In this document: positions 1 through 8,761 of the stretch, piece by piece
Position numbering within the stretch: position 1 is the stretch's first letter
Layout of the letters: each line of letters begins with the position of its first letter
From: Comamonadaceae bacterium
GTDB lineage: Bacteria; Pseudomonadota; Gammaproteobacteria; Burkholderiales; Burkholderiaceae_C
Length of the DNA stretch: 64,000 nt
Direction: 5' to 3'
Assembly (NCBI GenBank): GCA_947476465.1
Contig: CANJQN010000001.1
Span: 62,001 to 126,000 of the forward strand
Translations under genes and position numbers: made by a program
Notes under the pieces: generated by a model
Database searches by the model: none
What the model was told of the DNA's origin: nothing
Seen by the model: the letters and a program-made list of their open reading frames with translations, nothing else

Positions 1-932
1 GCGCCGGCTTCGCCGCGGGTGCCTTCGAACATCTTGAGCAGGTTGCGCACCTGCTCTCGCACCTGAGGGTCGCGCGCCGCCGGCAGCCGCAGCTCGGGGC
101 TGCCATCGAGCAGGCCCTGGGCGATATCGCGGAAGGACTTGAGGTCTTTGCCGAGCAAGAACACGGCCTCGGGGCTCACGCCTTCCATGGTGATGAATTC
201 GTTGGCCGACTTGCCGATGCGCTGGGTGAGCATCACCAACTGGCTGGCGGCGGACACCTCGGCCGGCGAGGCGCCTTGCTGCAGCTTGAGGGCCGCAACG
301 GTCTCGGCGATCTCCAGCAGGTCGGACGACTGGCGGTTGATCGTGCGCAGCGCGGCACTGACCTGCGTGAGGATCTTCTCCTGACCCATGACGATGCCGG
401 CGTTGCGCTCGGCGCGCTCGACCAGGGGCAAGATGGTGTCGACGTCGGCGCGGGCATCGCCCGACACCGGGCGCAGGTTCAGTGCGTCATCGCCGGCGCG
501 CAGGCCGCGCACGGTGCGCACCAGCACGTCGGCGCTTTCCTTCACATCGGGGAAGGCCTGCGCACTGCCCACCAGCGCCTGCGACACCGACTTGGCCAGG
601 CGCTGCGACTGCATCAGAGCCTGGCCGGTGCCGGCCACCTGCTGCGCGGCGCCATCGGCCCGTCGCACCGCGATCACCGCCACGGCCGCCACCACCAGCA
701 GGGACACGCCCAGCAAAACCACCAGCACACGCTGGTGCGCATTGACCGGGCGGCGCCCGAGCAGGGGCAGCGCGATGAATTCGGATTCCTCGAACTCGGC
801 GAGCAACTGGGTCTCTTGCGGGCTGCGCCACTGTACGGCCGGTTGCGTGGCCTCGCCGCCCTGCGAATCGGCATGGCGCGACCGCTTCCTCGGGCGGGCG
901 ATCAGATTCTTGAGTAGGTCGACGACGGACAT
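1..932 (-). CDS. pilJ: Twitching-motility methyl-accepting protein PilJ (3' end beyond window)
   Basis: Only the N-terminal 310 or so residues are in the window; the gene continues past base 1. It is the membrane chemoreceptor that feeds the Pil-Chp chemosensory system controlling type IV pili. Translation from ATG at 932 gives a charged cytoplasmic N-terminus, a hydrophobic membrane segment at about residues 68-90, and a helical periplasmic region with two related PilJ-type stretches (QRLAKSV and, later, QRIGKSANEF). An AGGGAAG ribosome site lies just upstream of the ATG. It follows pilI by 10 bases in the order pilG-pilH-pilI-pilJ, which supports the name. The methyl-accepting signalling domain is not visible here. 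Confidence 0.85.
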   Translation of the reverse strand, partial: MSVVDLLKNLIARPRKRSRHADSQGGEATQPAVQWRSPQETQLLAEFEESEFIALPLLGRRPVNAHQRVLVVLLGVSLLVVAAVAVIAVRRADGAAQQVAGTGQALMQSQRLAKSVSQALVGSAQAFPDVKESADVLVRTVRGLRAGDDALNLRPVSGDARADVDTILPLVERAERNAGIVMGQEKILTQVSAALRTINRQSSDLLEIAETVAALKLQQGASPAEVSAASQLVMLTQRIGKSANEFITMEGVSPEAVFLLGKDLKSFRDIAQGLLDGSPELRLPAARDPQVREQVRNLLKMFEGTRGEAG

Positions 933-942
933 TTTTTCTTCC

Positions 943-1473
943 CTAGACGCTGATGCTCAGGAACTGTGGTTGTTTGGCAAGCGCCTGCAGGTTGATCTCC
1001 TGCCAGCTCACACCCTGGGGGTCGGTGTAGCGGCTGCCGAACCATTCGGGCGCGCCTTCGGGCGCGCAGGCCGAGGTACGAAAGCCTTCGAGGCCGCGCA
1101 GGCCGGCCAGGCGGTCGATCAGCACGGCGCAATTGACTTCAAGCACCGGGTTGAGCGCCACCAACCGCAGCTGCGCCCGCGCCATGTCGCTGCGCGGCTG
1201 GGGCGGGCGTCCGGTGAGGTAACTGGCGATGTCCACCACGCCCCACAGGCCGCCGCGCAGGTTGGCCACCCCGACGAACCAGGGCTGGGTGTAGGGGACA
1301 GGCTGGGGCGCGTTGAAGGAGAAGATCTCGCCGGCCTGGGCCAGCGGCAGCAGATAGTGGGCGCCGCCCGCCTCGACCGCCAGCCAGGAGGCCGCAACCG
1401 CCTGCGTGCGAGCGGCCTGCAGGCGCTCGGCCAGCCGGGCCTGGAGCTCGCGCAGGGCTTCGCGGTTGGCCAT
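943..1473 (-). CDS. pilI: CheW-like adaptor PilI
   Basis: 176-residue CheW-domain protein that would couple PilJ to the histidine kinase ChpA/PilL at the membrane. The start MANREALRELQARL at 1473 was preferred over in-frame upstream starts because the upstream part would overlap pilH. The body has the CheW pattern of a beta-rich core (ASWLAVEAGGAHYLLPL, then FVGVANLRGGLWGVVDIASY) in which the NLRG-type loop is conserved. It lies 22 bases after pilH and just before pilJ on the same strand. The histidine kinase of the system is not in the window. Confidence 0.88.
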   Translation of the reverse strand: MANREALRELQARLAERLQAARTQAVAASWLAVEAGGAHYLLPLAQAGEIFSFNAPQPVPYTQPWFVGVANLRGGLWGVVDIASYLTGRPPQPRSDMARAQLRLVALNPVLEVNCAVLIDRLAGLRGLEGFRTSACAPEGAPEWFGSRYTDPQGVSWQEINLQALAKQPQFLSISV

Positions 1474-1495
1474 GGGGCGCGGCGCGGCGGGCCGG

Positions 1496-1864
1496 TCAGC
1501 CCAGCGCCTCGATCTTCGCGAGCAGGTCGCCCGCGTCGACCGGCTTGGTGACGTAATCGCGCGCGCCCTGGCGCATGCCCCAGACGCGATCGGTTTCCTG
1601 GTTCTTGCTGGTGCACATAATGATCGGCAAGCCGGTGTACCTGGGGTCGCGCGAGATCGAGCGCGTGAGCTGGAAACCGTTTTGCCCGGGCATGACAACG
1701 TCCATCAGGATCAGGTCGGGCAGGTCTTCGGACAAGCGCCGGAAGGCATCGTCGGCGTTCTCCGCCGTGCGGACTGAGAAGCCGTTTTTCTGCAACAGGT
1801 CGGTCATGAACATGAGCTCGGTCTTGGAGTCGTCGACGACCAGCACCTTGTGGATGGGCATCAA
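1496..1864 (-). CDS. pilH: Twitching-motility response regulator PilH
   Basis: 122-residue stand-alone CheY-like receiver. The paired acidic residues (VVDDS), phospho-acceptor Asp in LILMDVVMPG, the Thr/Ser of IIMCTSK and the Lys of YVTKP are all present, so it should be phosphorylatable. The start ATG overlaps the pilG stop, indicating translational coupling; a second ATG follows directly, so the first residue is uncertain by one. In known Pil-Chp systems PilH opposes or tunes PilG in control of pilus extension and retraction. Confidence 0.9.
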   Translation of the reverse strand: MMPIHKVLVVDDSKTELMFMTDLLQKNGFSVRTAENADDAFRRLSEDLPDLILMDVVMPGQNGFQLTRSISRDPRYTGLPIIMCTSKNQETDRVWGMRQGARDYVTKPVDAGDLLAKIEALG

Positions 1865-2256
1865 TGGGCTCCTTGCGCGGTACCGAGCTGCCGCACGGTC
1901 TGCAGCAGCTGGTCTTTGGTGAAGGGCTTGGTGAGGTATTCCTCGGAGCCGACCATGCGGCCGCGGGCCTTGTCAAAGACGCCGTCCTTGGAGGACAGCA
2001 TCACCACGGGCACGCCGGCAAAGCGCGCGTTGCGCTTGATGATCGCGCAGGTCTGGTAGCCATCAAGGCGCGGCATGAGGATGTCGCAGAAGATCACATC
2101 GGGCTGGTAGTCGTTGATCTTGGACAGGGCGTCGAAGCCGTCCTCGGCCAGCATGACTTCATGGCCGCCTTGCTTGAGAAAGATCTCTGCGCTGCGCCGA
2201 ATGGTGTTGCTGTCGTCGATGACCAGCACCCTGAGGGCCGTCGGGTTCGTGCTCAC
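1861..2256 (-). CDS. pilG: Twitching-motility response regulator PilG
   Basis: 131-residue CheY-like receiver: VIDDSNTIRRS acidic pocket, VIFCDILMPRLDGY with the phospho-acceptor Asp, VVMLSSKDG and YLTKPF. A GTG start at 2256 is chosen because a strong GGAGGAG site lies 9 bases upstream; a TTG six codons earlier would place that site inside the gene. It is the first gene of the pilG-pilH-pilI-pilJ operon. PilG is the pilus-extension response regulator in the Pseudomonas system. The stop overlaps the pilH start. Confidence 0.88.
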   Translation of the reverse strand: MSTNPTALRVLVIDDSNTIRRSAEIFLKQGGHEVMLAEDGFDALSKINDYQPDVIFCDILMPRLDGYQTCAIIKRNARFAGVPVVMLSSKDGVFDKARGRMVGSEEYLTKPFTKDQLLQTVRQLGTAQGAH

Positions 2257-2322
2257 TTGATGGGGCTCCTCCAATGCTCGCGCGGGGTCGGCTACATCAG
2301 GCTGTAACAGAGCCAGCGCGGC

Positions 2323-2496
2323 CTAAATCTGAACCATCTCGAAATCTTCCTTGCGGGCGCCACACTCGGGGCAGGTCCAGTTCATGGGAACTTCGGCCCA
2401 TGCTGTGCCCGGTGGAATGCCGTGCTCAGGGGCGCCGTCGGTCTCGTCGTATATCCATCCGCAGATGAGACACATCCAGGTTTTTGCTTCAGTCAC
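2323..2496 (-). CDS. rubA: Rubredoxin
   Basis: A 57-residue iron protein. Both iron-binding knuckles are present: MCLICGWIYDE near the N-terminus and WTCPECGARKEDF near the C-terminus, with the family block GIPPGTAWAEVP between them. It carries single electrons in the cytoplasm, for example to oxygenases or in oxidative-stress defence. The start is probably GTG at 2496 (VTEAKTWMC); an ATG just before the first Cys would give an unusually short protein, and no strong ribosome site is seen. It lies upstream of pilG on the same strand and diverges from thiD, an arrangement common in related genomes. Confidence 0.9.
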   Translation of the reverse strand: MTEAKTWMCLICGWIYDETDGAPEHGIPPGTAWAEVPMNWTCPECGARKEDFEMVQI

Positions 2497-2590
2497 AGCT
2501 TAAGGGGGGTTCCAATAGAATGCAACGATTGTATCGACGCCCCTTGTGCAACATTCCCGCTTGCTCACACGCCTCTATGCAAGCCGGCCC

Positions 2591-3532
2591 ATGACATTGC
2601 CCACCCTTCCCGAATCTGACGACGTCCCCGCATCCGAACAAGACCTCGATGCCAGTCCGCCCTGCGTGATGACGTTCAACGCCGGCGACCCCAGTGGCGC
2701 CGCTGGCCTATCGGCCGACATCGCGGCCATCGTCTCGGTCGGCGCGCATGCCCTGCCGATCACCTGCGGCGCCTACGCCCGCGACACCGCCGAAATCTTC
2801 GCCCACTTCGCGTTCGAGGAAGAAGCCATCGCCGAGCAGGCCCGCACCATCCTCGAGGACGTGCAGGTGCAGGTGATCAAGGTGGGTTTTGCCGGGTCGC
2901 CCGAGGCACTTAGCACCATCGCCGAGATCTGCACCGACTACACCGACGTTCCAGTCGTGGCCTACATGCCCAACCTGTCCTGGTGGGACGAGGGCCAGAT
3001 CGACCTGTACCTCGATGCTTTCCGCGAGCTGATGCTGCCGCAAACCACCGTGTTGGTGGGAAACCACAGCACCCTTTGGCGCTGGCTGCTGCCCGACTGG
3101 AGCAGCGAGCGCAGCCCCACCGCCCGCGACATCGCCAAGGCCGCCGGCGCTGCCGGGGTGCCCTACACGGTGGTCACCGGCGTGCCCCTGGCCGACCAGT
3201 TCATCGACAACGTGCTGGCCTCGCCGCAGGCGGTGCTGGCCAACCAGAAATACGAACGCTTCGAAGCCATCTTCTCCGGCGCTGGCGAAACCTTCAGCGC
3301 CGCCCTGGCCGCGCTCCTGGGCAACGGAACCGACCTGACCGCCGCCTTCGGTGAGGCGCTGGCCTACCTGGACCAATGCCTGGACAGCGGCTTTCGCCCG
3401 GGCATGGGCCACGTCATTCCCGACCGCATGTTCTGGGCCCAGCCCGCCGGCGAGCCCCCCGAACCCCTGACCGAGGAAGAGGCCCAGGCCCTCCAAGTCC
3501 TGGACATGCCCGCCAATGACACCAAGCACTGA
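2591..3532 (+). CDS. thiD: Hydroxymethylpyrimidine/phosphomethylpyrimidine kinase-like protein (ThiD family)
   Basis: 313-residue ribokinase-fold kinase of the ThiD type, which phosphorylates HMP and HMP-P for thiamine synthesis. The N-terminal block [18 protein letters not shown] matches the ThiD substrate-site block. The C-terminal anion-hole block reads [16 protein letters not shown], whereas classical ThiD has GTGC with a catalytic Cys, so an acidic residue stands at that position, closer to ribokinase or pyridoxal-kinase chemistry. It is also longer than usual (about 270 residues). ATG 2591 is taken because conserved sequence starts soon after. Its end overlaps hemL by 17 bases. The kinase family is clear; the exact substrate is less so. 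Confidence 0.78.
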   Translation: MTLPTLPESDDVPASEQDLDASPPCVMTFNAGDPSGAAGLSADIAAIVSVGAHALPITCGAYARDTAEIFAHFAFEEEAIAEQARTILEDVQVQVIKVGFAGSPEALSTIAEICTDYTDVPVVAYMPNLSWWDEGQIDLYLDAFRELMLPQTTVLVGNHSTLWRWLLPDWSSERSPTARDIAKAAGAAGVPYTVVTGVPLADQFIDNVLASPQAVLANQKYERFEAIFSGAGETFSAALAALLGNGTDLTAAFGEALAYLDQCLDSGFRPGMGHVIPDRMFWAQPAGEPPEPLTEEEAQALQVLDMPANDTKH

Positions 3533-4841
3533 CAAACCCAGCACCGACCGCAACCAGCAGTTGTTCGACCGCGCCCGCCAGATCATCCCCGGCGGCGTCA
3601 ATTCGCCGGTGCGCGCCTTCCGCGCCGTCGGCGGCACGCCGCGCTTCGTGCAGCGTGCCCAGGGCGCCCACTTCTGGGACGCCAACGGCCAGCGCTACAT
3701 CGACTACATCGGCTCCTGGGGCCCAATGATCCTGGGGCACGGCCATCCCGCGGTGGTCGACGCCGTGCAGCGCGCTGTGCTGGAAGGTTTTTCATTCGGC
3801 GCGCCGACCGAGCGCGAGGTGCAGCTGGCCGAGGCCATCCTCGCCTTGGTGCCCAGCATGGACATGGTGCGCCTGGTCAGCTCCGGCACCGAAGCCGCCA
3901 TGAGCGCCATCCGCCTGGCGCGCGGCGCCACCGGACGCAAGCGCATCGTGAAGTTCGAGGGCTGCTACCACGGCCATGCCGATTCGCTGCTGGTCAAGGC
4001 CGGCTCGGGCCTGGCCACCTTCGGCAACCCCACCAGCGCCGGCGTGCCGCCCGAGGTGGCGCAGCACACCACTGTGCTCGAGTACAACAACCTTGCGCAG
4101 CTGGAAGAAGCCTTCTCGCTGTTCGGCGCCGAGATCGCCTGCCTGATCATCGAACCCATCGCCGGCAACATGAACTTCGTGCGCGCCAGCGTGCCTTTCA
4201 TGACACGCTGCCGCCAGTTGTGCACGCAGCACGGCGCGCTGCTGGTGTTCGACGAGGTCATGACCGGTTTTCGTGTGGCCCTGGGCGGCGCGCAAAGCAT
4301 TTATGCCAAGGCCATCCCCGGCTTCCGGCCAGACATCACGGTGCTGGGCAAGGTGATCGGCGGCGGAATGCCGCTGGCGGCCTTCGGCGGCCCGCGTGCC
4401 GTCATGGAGCAACTGGCGCCCCTGGGCCCGGTGTACCAGGCCGGCACACTCTCGGGCAACCCGGTGGCCACGGCTTGTGGCCTGGCGACGCTGGCGGAGA
4501 TTTCCAAGCCCGGCTTCTTCGACGCGCTGTCCGCGCGCACCCGCTCGCTGGTAGCCGGCCTGTCGGCCGCCGCGGCCGAATACGGCGTGCCCTTTAGCAC
4601 CGAGTGCGAAGGCGGTATGTTCGGATTTTTCCTGCTGCCCGAGCTGCCGCAGAACTACCAGGCGGTGATGAAGAGCGATTCGGCCGGCTTCAACATCCTG
4701 TTCCACGGGCTGCTGGATCGCGGTGTGTATATCGCGCCGGCCTTGTATGAGGCTGGCTTCGTGAGTGCGGCGCACAGCGAACAGGATATTGCCGAGACCG
4801 TGGCGGTGGCGCGGGCGGTGTTTCGGCAGATGGCGGGCTGA
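3516..4841 (+). CDS. hemL: Glutamate-1-semialdehyde 2,1-aminomutase
   Basis: 441-residue PLP enzyme that converts glutamate-1-semialdehyde to 5-aminolevulinate, the C5 route to heme. Visible landmarks are [13 protein letters not shown] at the N-terminus, [16 protein letters not shown] (phosphate binding), [12 protein letters not shown] (Asp contacting PLP) and the Schiff-base lysine at about 279 in [15 protein letters not shown]. Length and motifs are normal. It overlaps thiD, so the two are co-transcribed. A hairpin with a T-run follows at 4897. Confidence 0.96.
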   Translation: MTPSTDKPSTDRNQQLFDRARQIIPGGVNSPVRAFRAVGGTPRFVQRAQGAHFWDANGQRYIDYIGSWGPMILGHGHPAVVDAVQRAVLEGFSFGAPTEREVQLAEAILALVPSMDMVRLVSSGTEAAMSAIRLARGATGRKRIVKFEGCYHGHADSLLVKAGSGLATFGNPTSAGVPPEVAQHTTVLEYNNLAQLEEAFSLFGAEIACLIIEPIAGNMNFVRASVPFMTRCRQLCTQHGALLVFDEVMTGFRVALGGAQSIYAKAIPGFRPDITVLGKVIGGGMPLAAFGGPRAVMEQLAPLGPVYQAGTLSGNPVATACGLATLAEISKPGFFDALSARTRSLVAGLSAAAAEYGVPFSTECEGGMFGFFLLPELPQNYQAVMKSDSAGFNILFHGLLDRGVYIAPALYEAGFVSAAHSEQDIAETVAVARAVFRQMAG

Positions 4842-4861
4842 TAGGCTGAAAGGCGGAGAGC

Positions 4862-4952
4862 GCGCCGTGCGCCCGGGGCGGGCACGCTCCCCCCTGAACC
4901 CTTCGGGTTTTTAAAGGGAACCCTCCGCGTGCCCGCCCCGGTCGCACGGCGC
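4862..4952. repeat. Long inverted repeat, 26-base arms
   Basis: Arms at 4862-4887 and 4927-4952 are reverse complements with one mismatch over 26 bases (GCGCCGTGCG at the outer ends, GGGGCGGGCACGC at the inner ends). The 39-base centre carries the hemL terminator-like hairpin. The arms would form a very stable cruciform or RNA stem. It may be a dispersed intergenic repeat or part of a bidirectional terminator between the converging genes. Confidence 0.75.
4897..4912 (+). terminator. Probable intrinsic terminator after hemL
   Basis: A 5-base stem AACCC/GGGTT with a three-base loop runs directly into five T residues (4908-4912), 56 bases after the hemL stop. It sits in the loop of the larger inverted repeat, which may add stability. 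The short stem makes this a moderate call. Confidence 0.5.
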
Positions 4953-5096
4953 TTCGGGTCCGCGGAAGATTTCACGCCGGCCCCGTCATTGGCGCCGCGG
5001 CAACCAGTGACGCCGCTGCACTGAACCTGAATCCCGAGAAAAAAATGACCGCCCCGCCTCCGGCGCGAAACCTTCACGATGCGCGTGCGCGAGGCG

Positions 5097-5182
5097 CGGG
5101 TGGGGGCGGCAGGCGGAGGGACCCGTCGGTCCGTGCGCGGGAGCGCACTGGACCATCGGGAGGAGCCTGCCGCCCCCACCCG
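5097..5182. repeat. Second compound inverted repeat, 18-base perfect arms
   Basis: Perfect 18-base arms at 5097-5114 and 5165-5182 (CGGGTGGGGGCGGCAGGC and its complement). Inside is a second pairing, GGTCC-GTGCGC with GCGCAC-T-GGACC, around a GGGA-type loop, so the whole 86 bases fold as one extended hairpin with an internal loop. No T-run follows on either strand, so it is not a standard terminator. Confidence 0.7.
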
Positions 5183-5193
5183 TGCAGCGCGCT

Positions 5194-5232
5194 CAGCCGG
5201 AGAAAGCCGGGCGCCCAGCCGGAGAAAGCCAG
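5194..5232. repeat. Two direct copies of a 17-base repeat, period 22
   Basis: CAGCCGGAGAAAGCCGG at 5194-5210 recurs at 5216-5232 with one change. It lies directly beside the second inverted repeat, just before the purH stop on the other strand. Two copies only; no function is evident. Confidence 0.6.
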
Positions 5233-5253
5233 GACGCCGCGCTCACGAAAAGC

Positions 5254-6846
5254 TCAATGCCGGAAGTGACGCACACCAGAGAACACCATCACAACCCCAC
5301 GCTCATCAGCCGCAGCAATGACCTCGTTGTCCCGCATGCTCCCCCCCGGCTGAATCACGCAGCTGGCCCCCGCATCCACCACAACGTCCAAGCCGTCGCG
5401 GAACGGGAAGAACGCATCGCTGGCCACCGCGGTGTCCTTCAAGCTCAAATTGGCGTGCTGCGCCTTGATGCTCGCAATTCGCGCCGAATCCAGCCGCGAC
5501 ATCTGCCCAGCCCCCACACCCATCGTCATGCCATCCTTGCAGAACACGATGGCATTGGACTTGACGTACTTGGCCACCTTCCAGGCGAACAACAGGTCTT
5601 GCAACTGCTGCGGCGTGGGCTGCATCTTGGTGACCACCTTCAGATCGGACGAAGCCAGCTCGTGGTTGTCGGCCGTCTGCATCAACAGCCCCGAACCCAC
5701 CCGCTTGATGTCCATCAAGTTCTGACCCTTGTCCCAGGGCGTCGCGCCGGCGGCCGGCAGCGCGATCTTCATCAGCCGCACATTCACCTTCGACTTGAAT
5801 ACTTCCAGCGCCTGCGGCGTGAAGTCGGTGGCGATCAGCACCTCGACGAATTGCTTGCTCACGGCCTGCGCCGCCGCGCCGTCGAGCGGGCGGTTGAAGG
5901 CGATGATGCCGCCAAAGGCGCTGGTCGGATCGGTCTTGAAAGCCTTGTCGTAGGCTTCACCGGCGTTGGCACCGACGGCCACGCCGCAGGGGTTGGCGTG
6001 CTTGACGATCACGCAGGCCGGCCCGTCGAAGCTCTTGACGCATTCCCAGGCCGCGTCGGCGTCGGCGATGTTGTTGTACGACAGCTCCTTGCCCTGCAAC
6101 TGCACGCCTGTCACCAACGCACCGGGCGCGGGGAACAGGTCGCGGTAGTAGGCGGCCTGCTGATGCGGGTTCTCGCCGTAGCGCAGGTCTTGCAGCTTCA
6201 CGAAGCGGCCATTGGCCTGGGCCGGGAAGGCGGCGCGGGTGCCGTCATCGCGCAGGCTGGAGAGATAGTCGCTGATCGCCGCGTCGTAGTTGCTGATGCG
6301 GTTGAAGGCGGCCACCGACAGCGCGAAGCGCGTCTTGTCCGAGAGCTTGCCGCCGGCCTTGAGCTCGGCCAACACCCCCGGGTACTGCGAGGCGTCGGTC
6401 AGCACGCCCACATCTTTCCAGTTCTTGGCGGCACTGCGCACCATGGCCGGGCCGCCGATATCGATGTTCTCGATGGCGTCTTCCAGCGTGCACCCGGGCT
6501 TGGCGACGGTGGCCTCGAAGGGGTAGAGGTTGACCACCAGCAGGTCAATGGTGGCGATGCCGTGGTCCTTGAGGGCCGCCATGTGGGCCGGCACGTCGCG
6601 CCGCGCCAGCAGGCCACCATGCACCATGGGGTGCAGGGTCTTGACGCGGCCGTCGAGCATCTCGGGGAAACCGGTGAGCTCGGCCACCTCGGTGACGGGC
6701 AGGCCTTCGTCGGCCAGCAGCTTGGCGGTGCCGCCGGTGGAGATGAGCTTGACGCCAAGGGCGTTCAAGGCGCGGGCGAAGTCGACGATGCCGGTCTTGT
6801 CGGAGACGGAAATCAGGGCGTTCATGGAAGGTCTTGTGGAATTCAT
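5254..6846 (-). CDS. purH: Bifunctional AICAR formyltransferase / IMP cyclohydrolase
   Basis: 530-residue enzyme for the last two steps of purine (IMP) synthesis. The N-terminal IMP cyclohydrolase domain opens with [18 protein letters not shown] and holds [11 protein letters not shown] and [15 protein letters not shown]; the C-terminal formyltransferase has the KHANPCGVA active-site block and ends [20 protein letters not shown] followed by [16 protein letters not shown] 6846 overlaps the fis stop (ATGA), so translation is probably coupled; an ATG seven codons later (6825) is the alternative. It is third in the dusB-fis-purH operon. Confidence 0.96.
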   Translation of the reverse strand: MNSTRPSMNALISVSDKTGIVDFARALNALGVKLISTGGTAKLLADEGLPVTEVAELTGFPEMLDGRVKTLHPMVHGGLLARRDVPAHMAALKDHGIATIDLLVVNLYPFEATVAKPGCTLEDAIENIDIGGPAMVRSAAKNWKDVGVLTDASQYPGVLAELKAGGKLSDKTRFALSVAAFNRISNYDAAISDYLSSLRDDGTRAAFPAQANGRFVKLQDLRYGENPHQQAAYYRDLFPAPGALVTGVQLQGKELSYNNIADADAAWECVKSFDGPACVIVKHANPCGVAVGANAGEAYDKAFKTDPTSAFGGIIAFNRPLDGAAAQAVSKQFVEVLIATDFTPQALEVFKSKVNVRLMKIALPAAGATPWDKGQNLMDIKRVGSGLLMQTADNHELASSDLKVVTKMQPTPQQLQDLLFAWKVAKYVKSNAIVFCKDGMTMGVGAGQMSRLDSARIASIKAQHANLSLKDTAVASDAFFPFRDGLDVVVDAGASCVIQPGGSMRDNEVIAAADERGVVMVFSGVRHFRH

Positions 6847-7079
6847 TTCAGGAGCTTGTGCTCCAGCAGTTTCTTGCGCAGGGTGTTGCGATTGAGGCCC
6901 AGCCATTCGGCCGCGCGCGACTGGTTCTGGTCGGCCTTGCTCATGACCACCTCCAGCAGGGGCTTTTCGACCACGTTGATCAGCATCTCGTACATATCGT
7001 TGGGCTCGATGCCGCGCAGGTCGCGAAAGTACCCCTCCAGGCTGGTGCGCACGCACTCCTCGATGTATTTCTTGCTCAT
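6843..7079 (-). CDS. fis: Fis family DNA-binding protein
   Basis: 78-residue nucleoid-associated protein. The C-terminal helix-turn-helix reads [20 protein letters not shown], typical of Fis and of the NtrC-class DNA-binding tail. It is shorter than E. coli Fis (98 residues) but of a length common in Betaproteobacteria. It lies 4 bases after dusB and overlaps purH by 4 bases. In enteric bacteria dusB-fis is also an operon, so the pairing is conserved. Confidence 0.92.
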   Translation of the reverse strand: MSKKYIEECVRTSLEGYFRDLRGIEPNDMYEMLINVVEKPLLEVVMSKADQNQSRAAEWLGLNRNTLRKKLLEHKLLK

Positions 7080-7083
7080 TTGG

Positions 7084-8145
7084 TCACCTTGTCTCGTTCT
7101 GCGGTGTTTCTTGTTCGGTGTCTTCCAGCGCCGGCCCGTCGAGCGGCGCCGCAGGCAGGCGGTCCATGCGCTGCGCCAGCGCGTCGAACCAGTCGGCCAC
7201 GGCCTGCCACTGCGCGGCGCTGTCGTCGATGGTGTTCATGCGGTCGCGAAATTCAAGGCCGCCCGGCAGCGCCTTCACGTACCAGGCGATGTGCTTGCGG
7301 GCGCTGCGCACGCCGGTGAACTCGCCGTACAGGCCATAGTGGTCCTGCAGGTGTTCCAGCAGCAGACGCCGCACCTGGCCCACCAGCGGCGGCGCGAGCT
7401 CGCTGCCGGTCGCCAAAAAATGGGCCACCTCGCGAAAGATCCAGGGCCGGCCCTGGGCGGCGCGGCCGATCATCACCGCGTCGGCGCCGGTCGCGGCCAG
7501 CACCGCGCGCGCCTTGGCCGGTGAATCGATGTCGCCATTGGCCACCACCGGCACCCGCACCGCCGCTTTCACCGCGGTGATGGTGTCGTACTCGGCCTGG
7601 CCCTTGTAGCCTTGCTCGCGCGTGCGGCCGTGCACCGTGAGCATCAGGATGCCCACATCTTCAAAAGCGCGCGCCAGCGAGACCGCATTGCGCTGCGCCT
7701 GGCACCAGCCGGTACGCATCTTGAGGGTGACCGGCACGCCCAGCGGTGCACAGGCCTCGACCACCGCGCGGGCGATCGACACGGCCAGCGCCTCGTCCTG
7801 CATCAGCGCCGAGCCGGCCCACTTGTTGCAGACCTTCTTGGCCGGGCAGCCCATGTTGATGTCGATGATCTGCGCGCCGCGCTGCACGTTGTAAACGGCC
7901 GCTTGCGCCATCGTGGCCGCATCGGTGCCGGCGATCTGTACCGCGATCGGGCCCGGCTCGCCGGTGTGGTCGGCGCGGCGCGAGGTCTTGAGGCTGTTCC
8001 ACAGCTCCTTGCGCGAGGTCACCATCTCGCTGACCGCATAGCCCGCCCCGAGGCGCCGGCACAGCTGGCGGAACGGCCGGTCCGTCACGCCCGCCATCGG
8101 CGCTGCGAACACATTGTTCGCCAGGATGTAGGGACCGATTTGCAT
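7084..8145 (-). CDS. dusB: tRNA-dihydrouridine synthase B
   Basis: 353-residue FMN enzyme that reduces specific uridines of the tRNA D-loop. Landmarks are APMAGVTDRPFRQLCR, the active-site region INMGCPAKKVCNKWAGSAL with the proton-donor Cys of VCNKW, VTLKMRTGW, LTVHGRTREQGYKG, and phosphate-binding VVANGDIDS and GADAVMIGRAAQGRPW. The start MQIGPYILANNVFAAPMAG at 8145 is chosen because family similarity begins there. It leads the dusB-fis-purH operon. The C-terminus extends about 30 residues beyond the usual domain. Confidence 0.93.
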   Translation of the reverse strand: MQIGPYILANNVFAAPMAGVTDRPFRQLCRRLGAGYAVSEMVTSRKELWNSLKTSRRADHTGEPGPIAVQIAGTDAATMAQAAVYNVQRGAQIIDINMGCPAKKVCNKWAGSALMQDEALAVSIARAVVEACAPLGVPVTLKMRTGWCQAQRNAVSLARAFEDVGILMLTVHGRTREQGYKGQAEYDTITAVKAAVRVPVVANGDIDSPAKARAVLAATGADAVMIGRAAQGRPWIFREVAHFLATGSELAPPLVGQVRRLLLEHLQDHYGLYGEFTGVRSARKHIAWYVKALPGGLEFRDRMNTIDDSAAQWQAVADWFDALAQRMDRLPAAPLDGPALEDTEQETPQNETR

Positions 8146-8271
8146 GGAAAGAACGAAACGGGCGTGCTGAAAAAATAGGCACGATTGTAGGCGGTCCAGA
8201 CACCGCCTCCTGGAACCTTTGCGACGCACCAAGCGGGGGCGGCGCAACACCTCCTGCATACTGCCTCACTG

Positions 8272-8748
8272 ATGGAAGCTTGGCTGCATTCGCTGATGTC
8301 CCTCCTGGCGCTGCCGACGTACGGGCTGAGCACGCTTTTCATCGTGTCCTTCATCTCGGCCACGCTGCTGCCGCTGGGGTCCGAGCCCGCGCTGTTCGGG
8401 CTGCTCAAGCTCAACCCCGACCTGTTCTGGCCCGCCATCCTGGTGGCCACCGCCGGCAACACCCTGGGCGGCATGGTGGACTGGTGGATCGGGTATGGCG
8501 CGCACAAGGCGGTCGACCGCTGGAAGCACTCGAGCGTGCACATCAAGGCGCTGGACTGGCTGCAACGCCTGGGCCCCCCGGGCTGCCTGCTGGCCTGGCT
8601 ACCGGTGGTGGGCGACCCGCTGTGCGCGGTGGCCGGCTGGTTGAAGCTGCCGTTCTGGCCCTGCACGCTGTACATGGCCATCGGCAAGTTTCTGCGCTAT
8701 CTGAGCATGACCTGGGTGCTGCTGCAGTTCTTTCCGGGTCAGCTGTGA
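8272..8748 (+). CDS. YqaA family (DedA-like) inner-membrane protein
   Basis: 158 residues with a strongly hydrophobic first helix (GLSTLFIVSFISATLLPLGS), a second around PAILVATAGNTLGGMVDWWIGY, and C-terminal helices through LAWLPVVGDPLCAVAGWLKL. The SEPAL and NTLGGMVDWWIG blocks with a re-entrant-loop look match the YqaA branch of the DedA/SNARE-associated family. The family is linked to membrane or lipid homeostasis but this branch has no settled function. It diverges from dusB and converges with the next gene. Confidence 0.78.
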   Translation: MEAWLHSLMSLLALPTYGLSTLFIVSFISATLLPLGSEPALFGLLKLNPDLFWPAILVATAGNTLGGMVDWWIGYGAHKAVDRWKHSSVHIKALDWLQRLGPPGCLLAWLPVVGDPLCAVAGWLKLPFWPCTLYMAIGKFLRYLSMTWVLLQFFPGQL

Positions 8749-8761
8749 ACCGAGGCGTGGT

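Larger units (their letters stand above)
4842..5253. other. Convergent hemL-purH intergenic region, 412 bases, no gene
   Basis: No convincing protein or RNA gene is seen. The stretch is very GC-rich and holds, in order, a large inverted repeat bracketing a terminator-like hairpin, a second large compound inverted repeat, and a 17-base direct repeat. These are listed separately. Open frames through it are compositional and show no family resemblance. Confidence 0.6.

Noticed and set aside
4862..5232. Repeats considered as a CRISPR array
   Set aside because: Only two direct copies of a short repeat, no regular spacers and no cas gene near; arms are inverted, not direct.
5182..7524. Long plus-strand open frame opposite purH, fis and dusB
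   Set aside because: High GC content makes antisense frames open. It has no family resemblance, and the three minus-strand genes under it have complete motifs.
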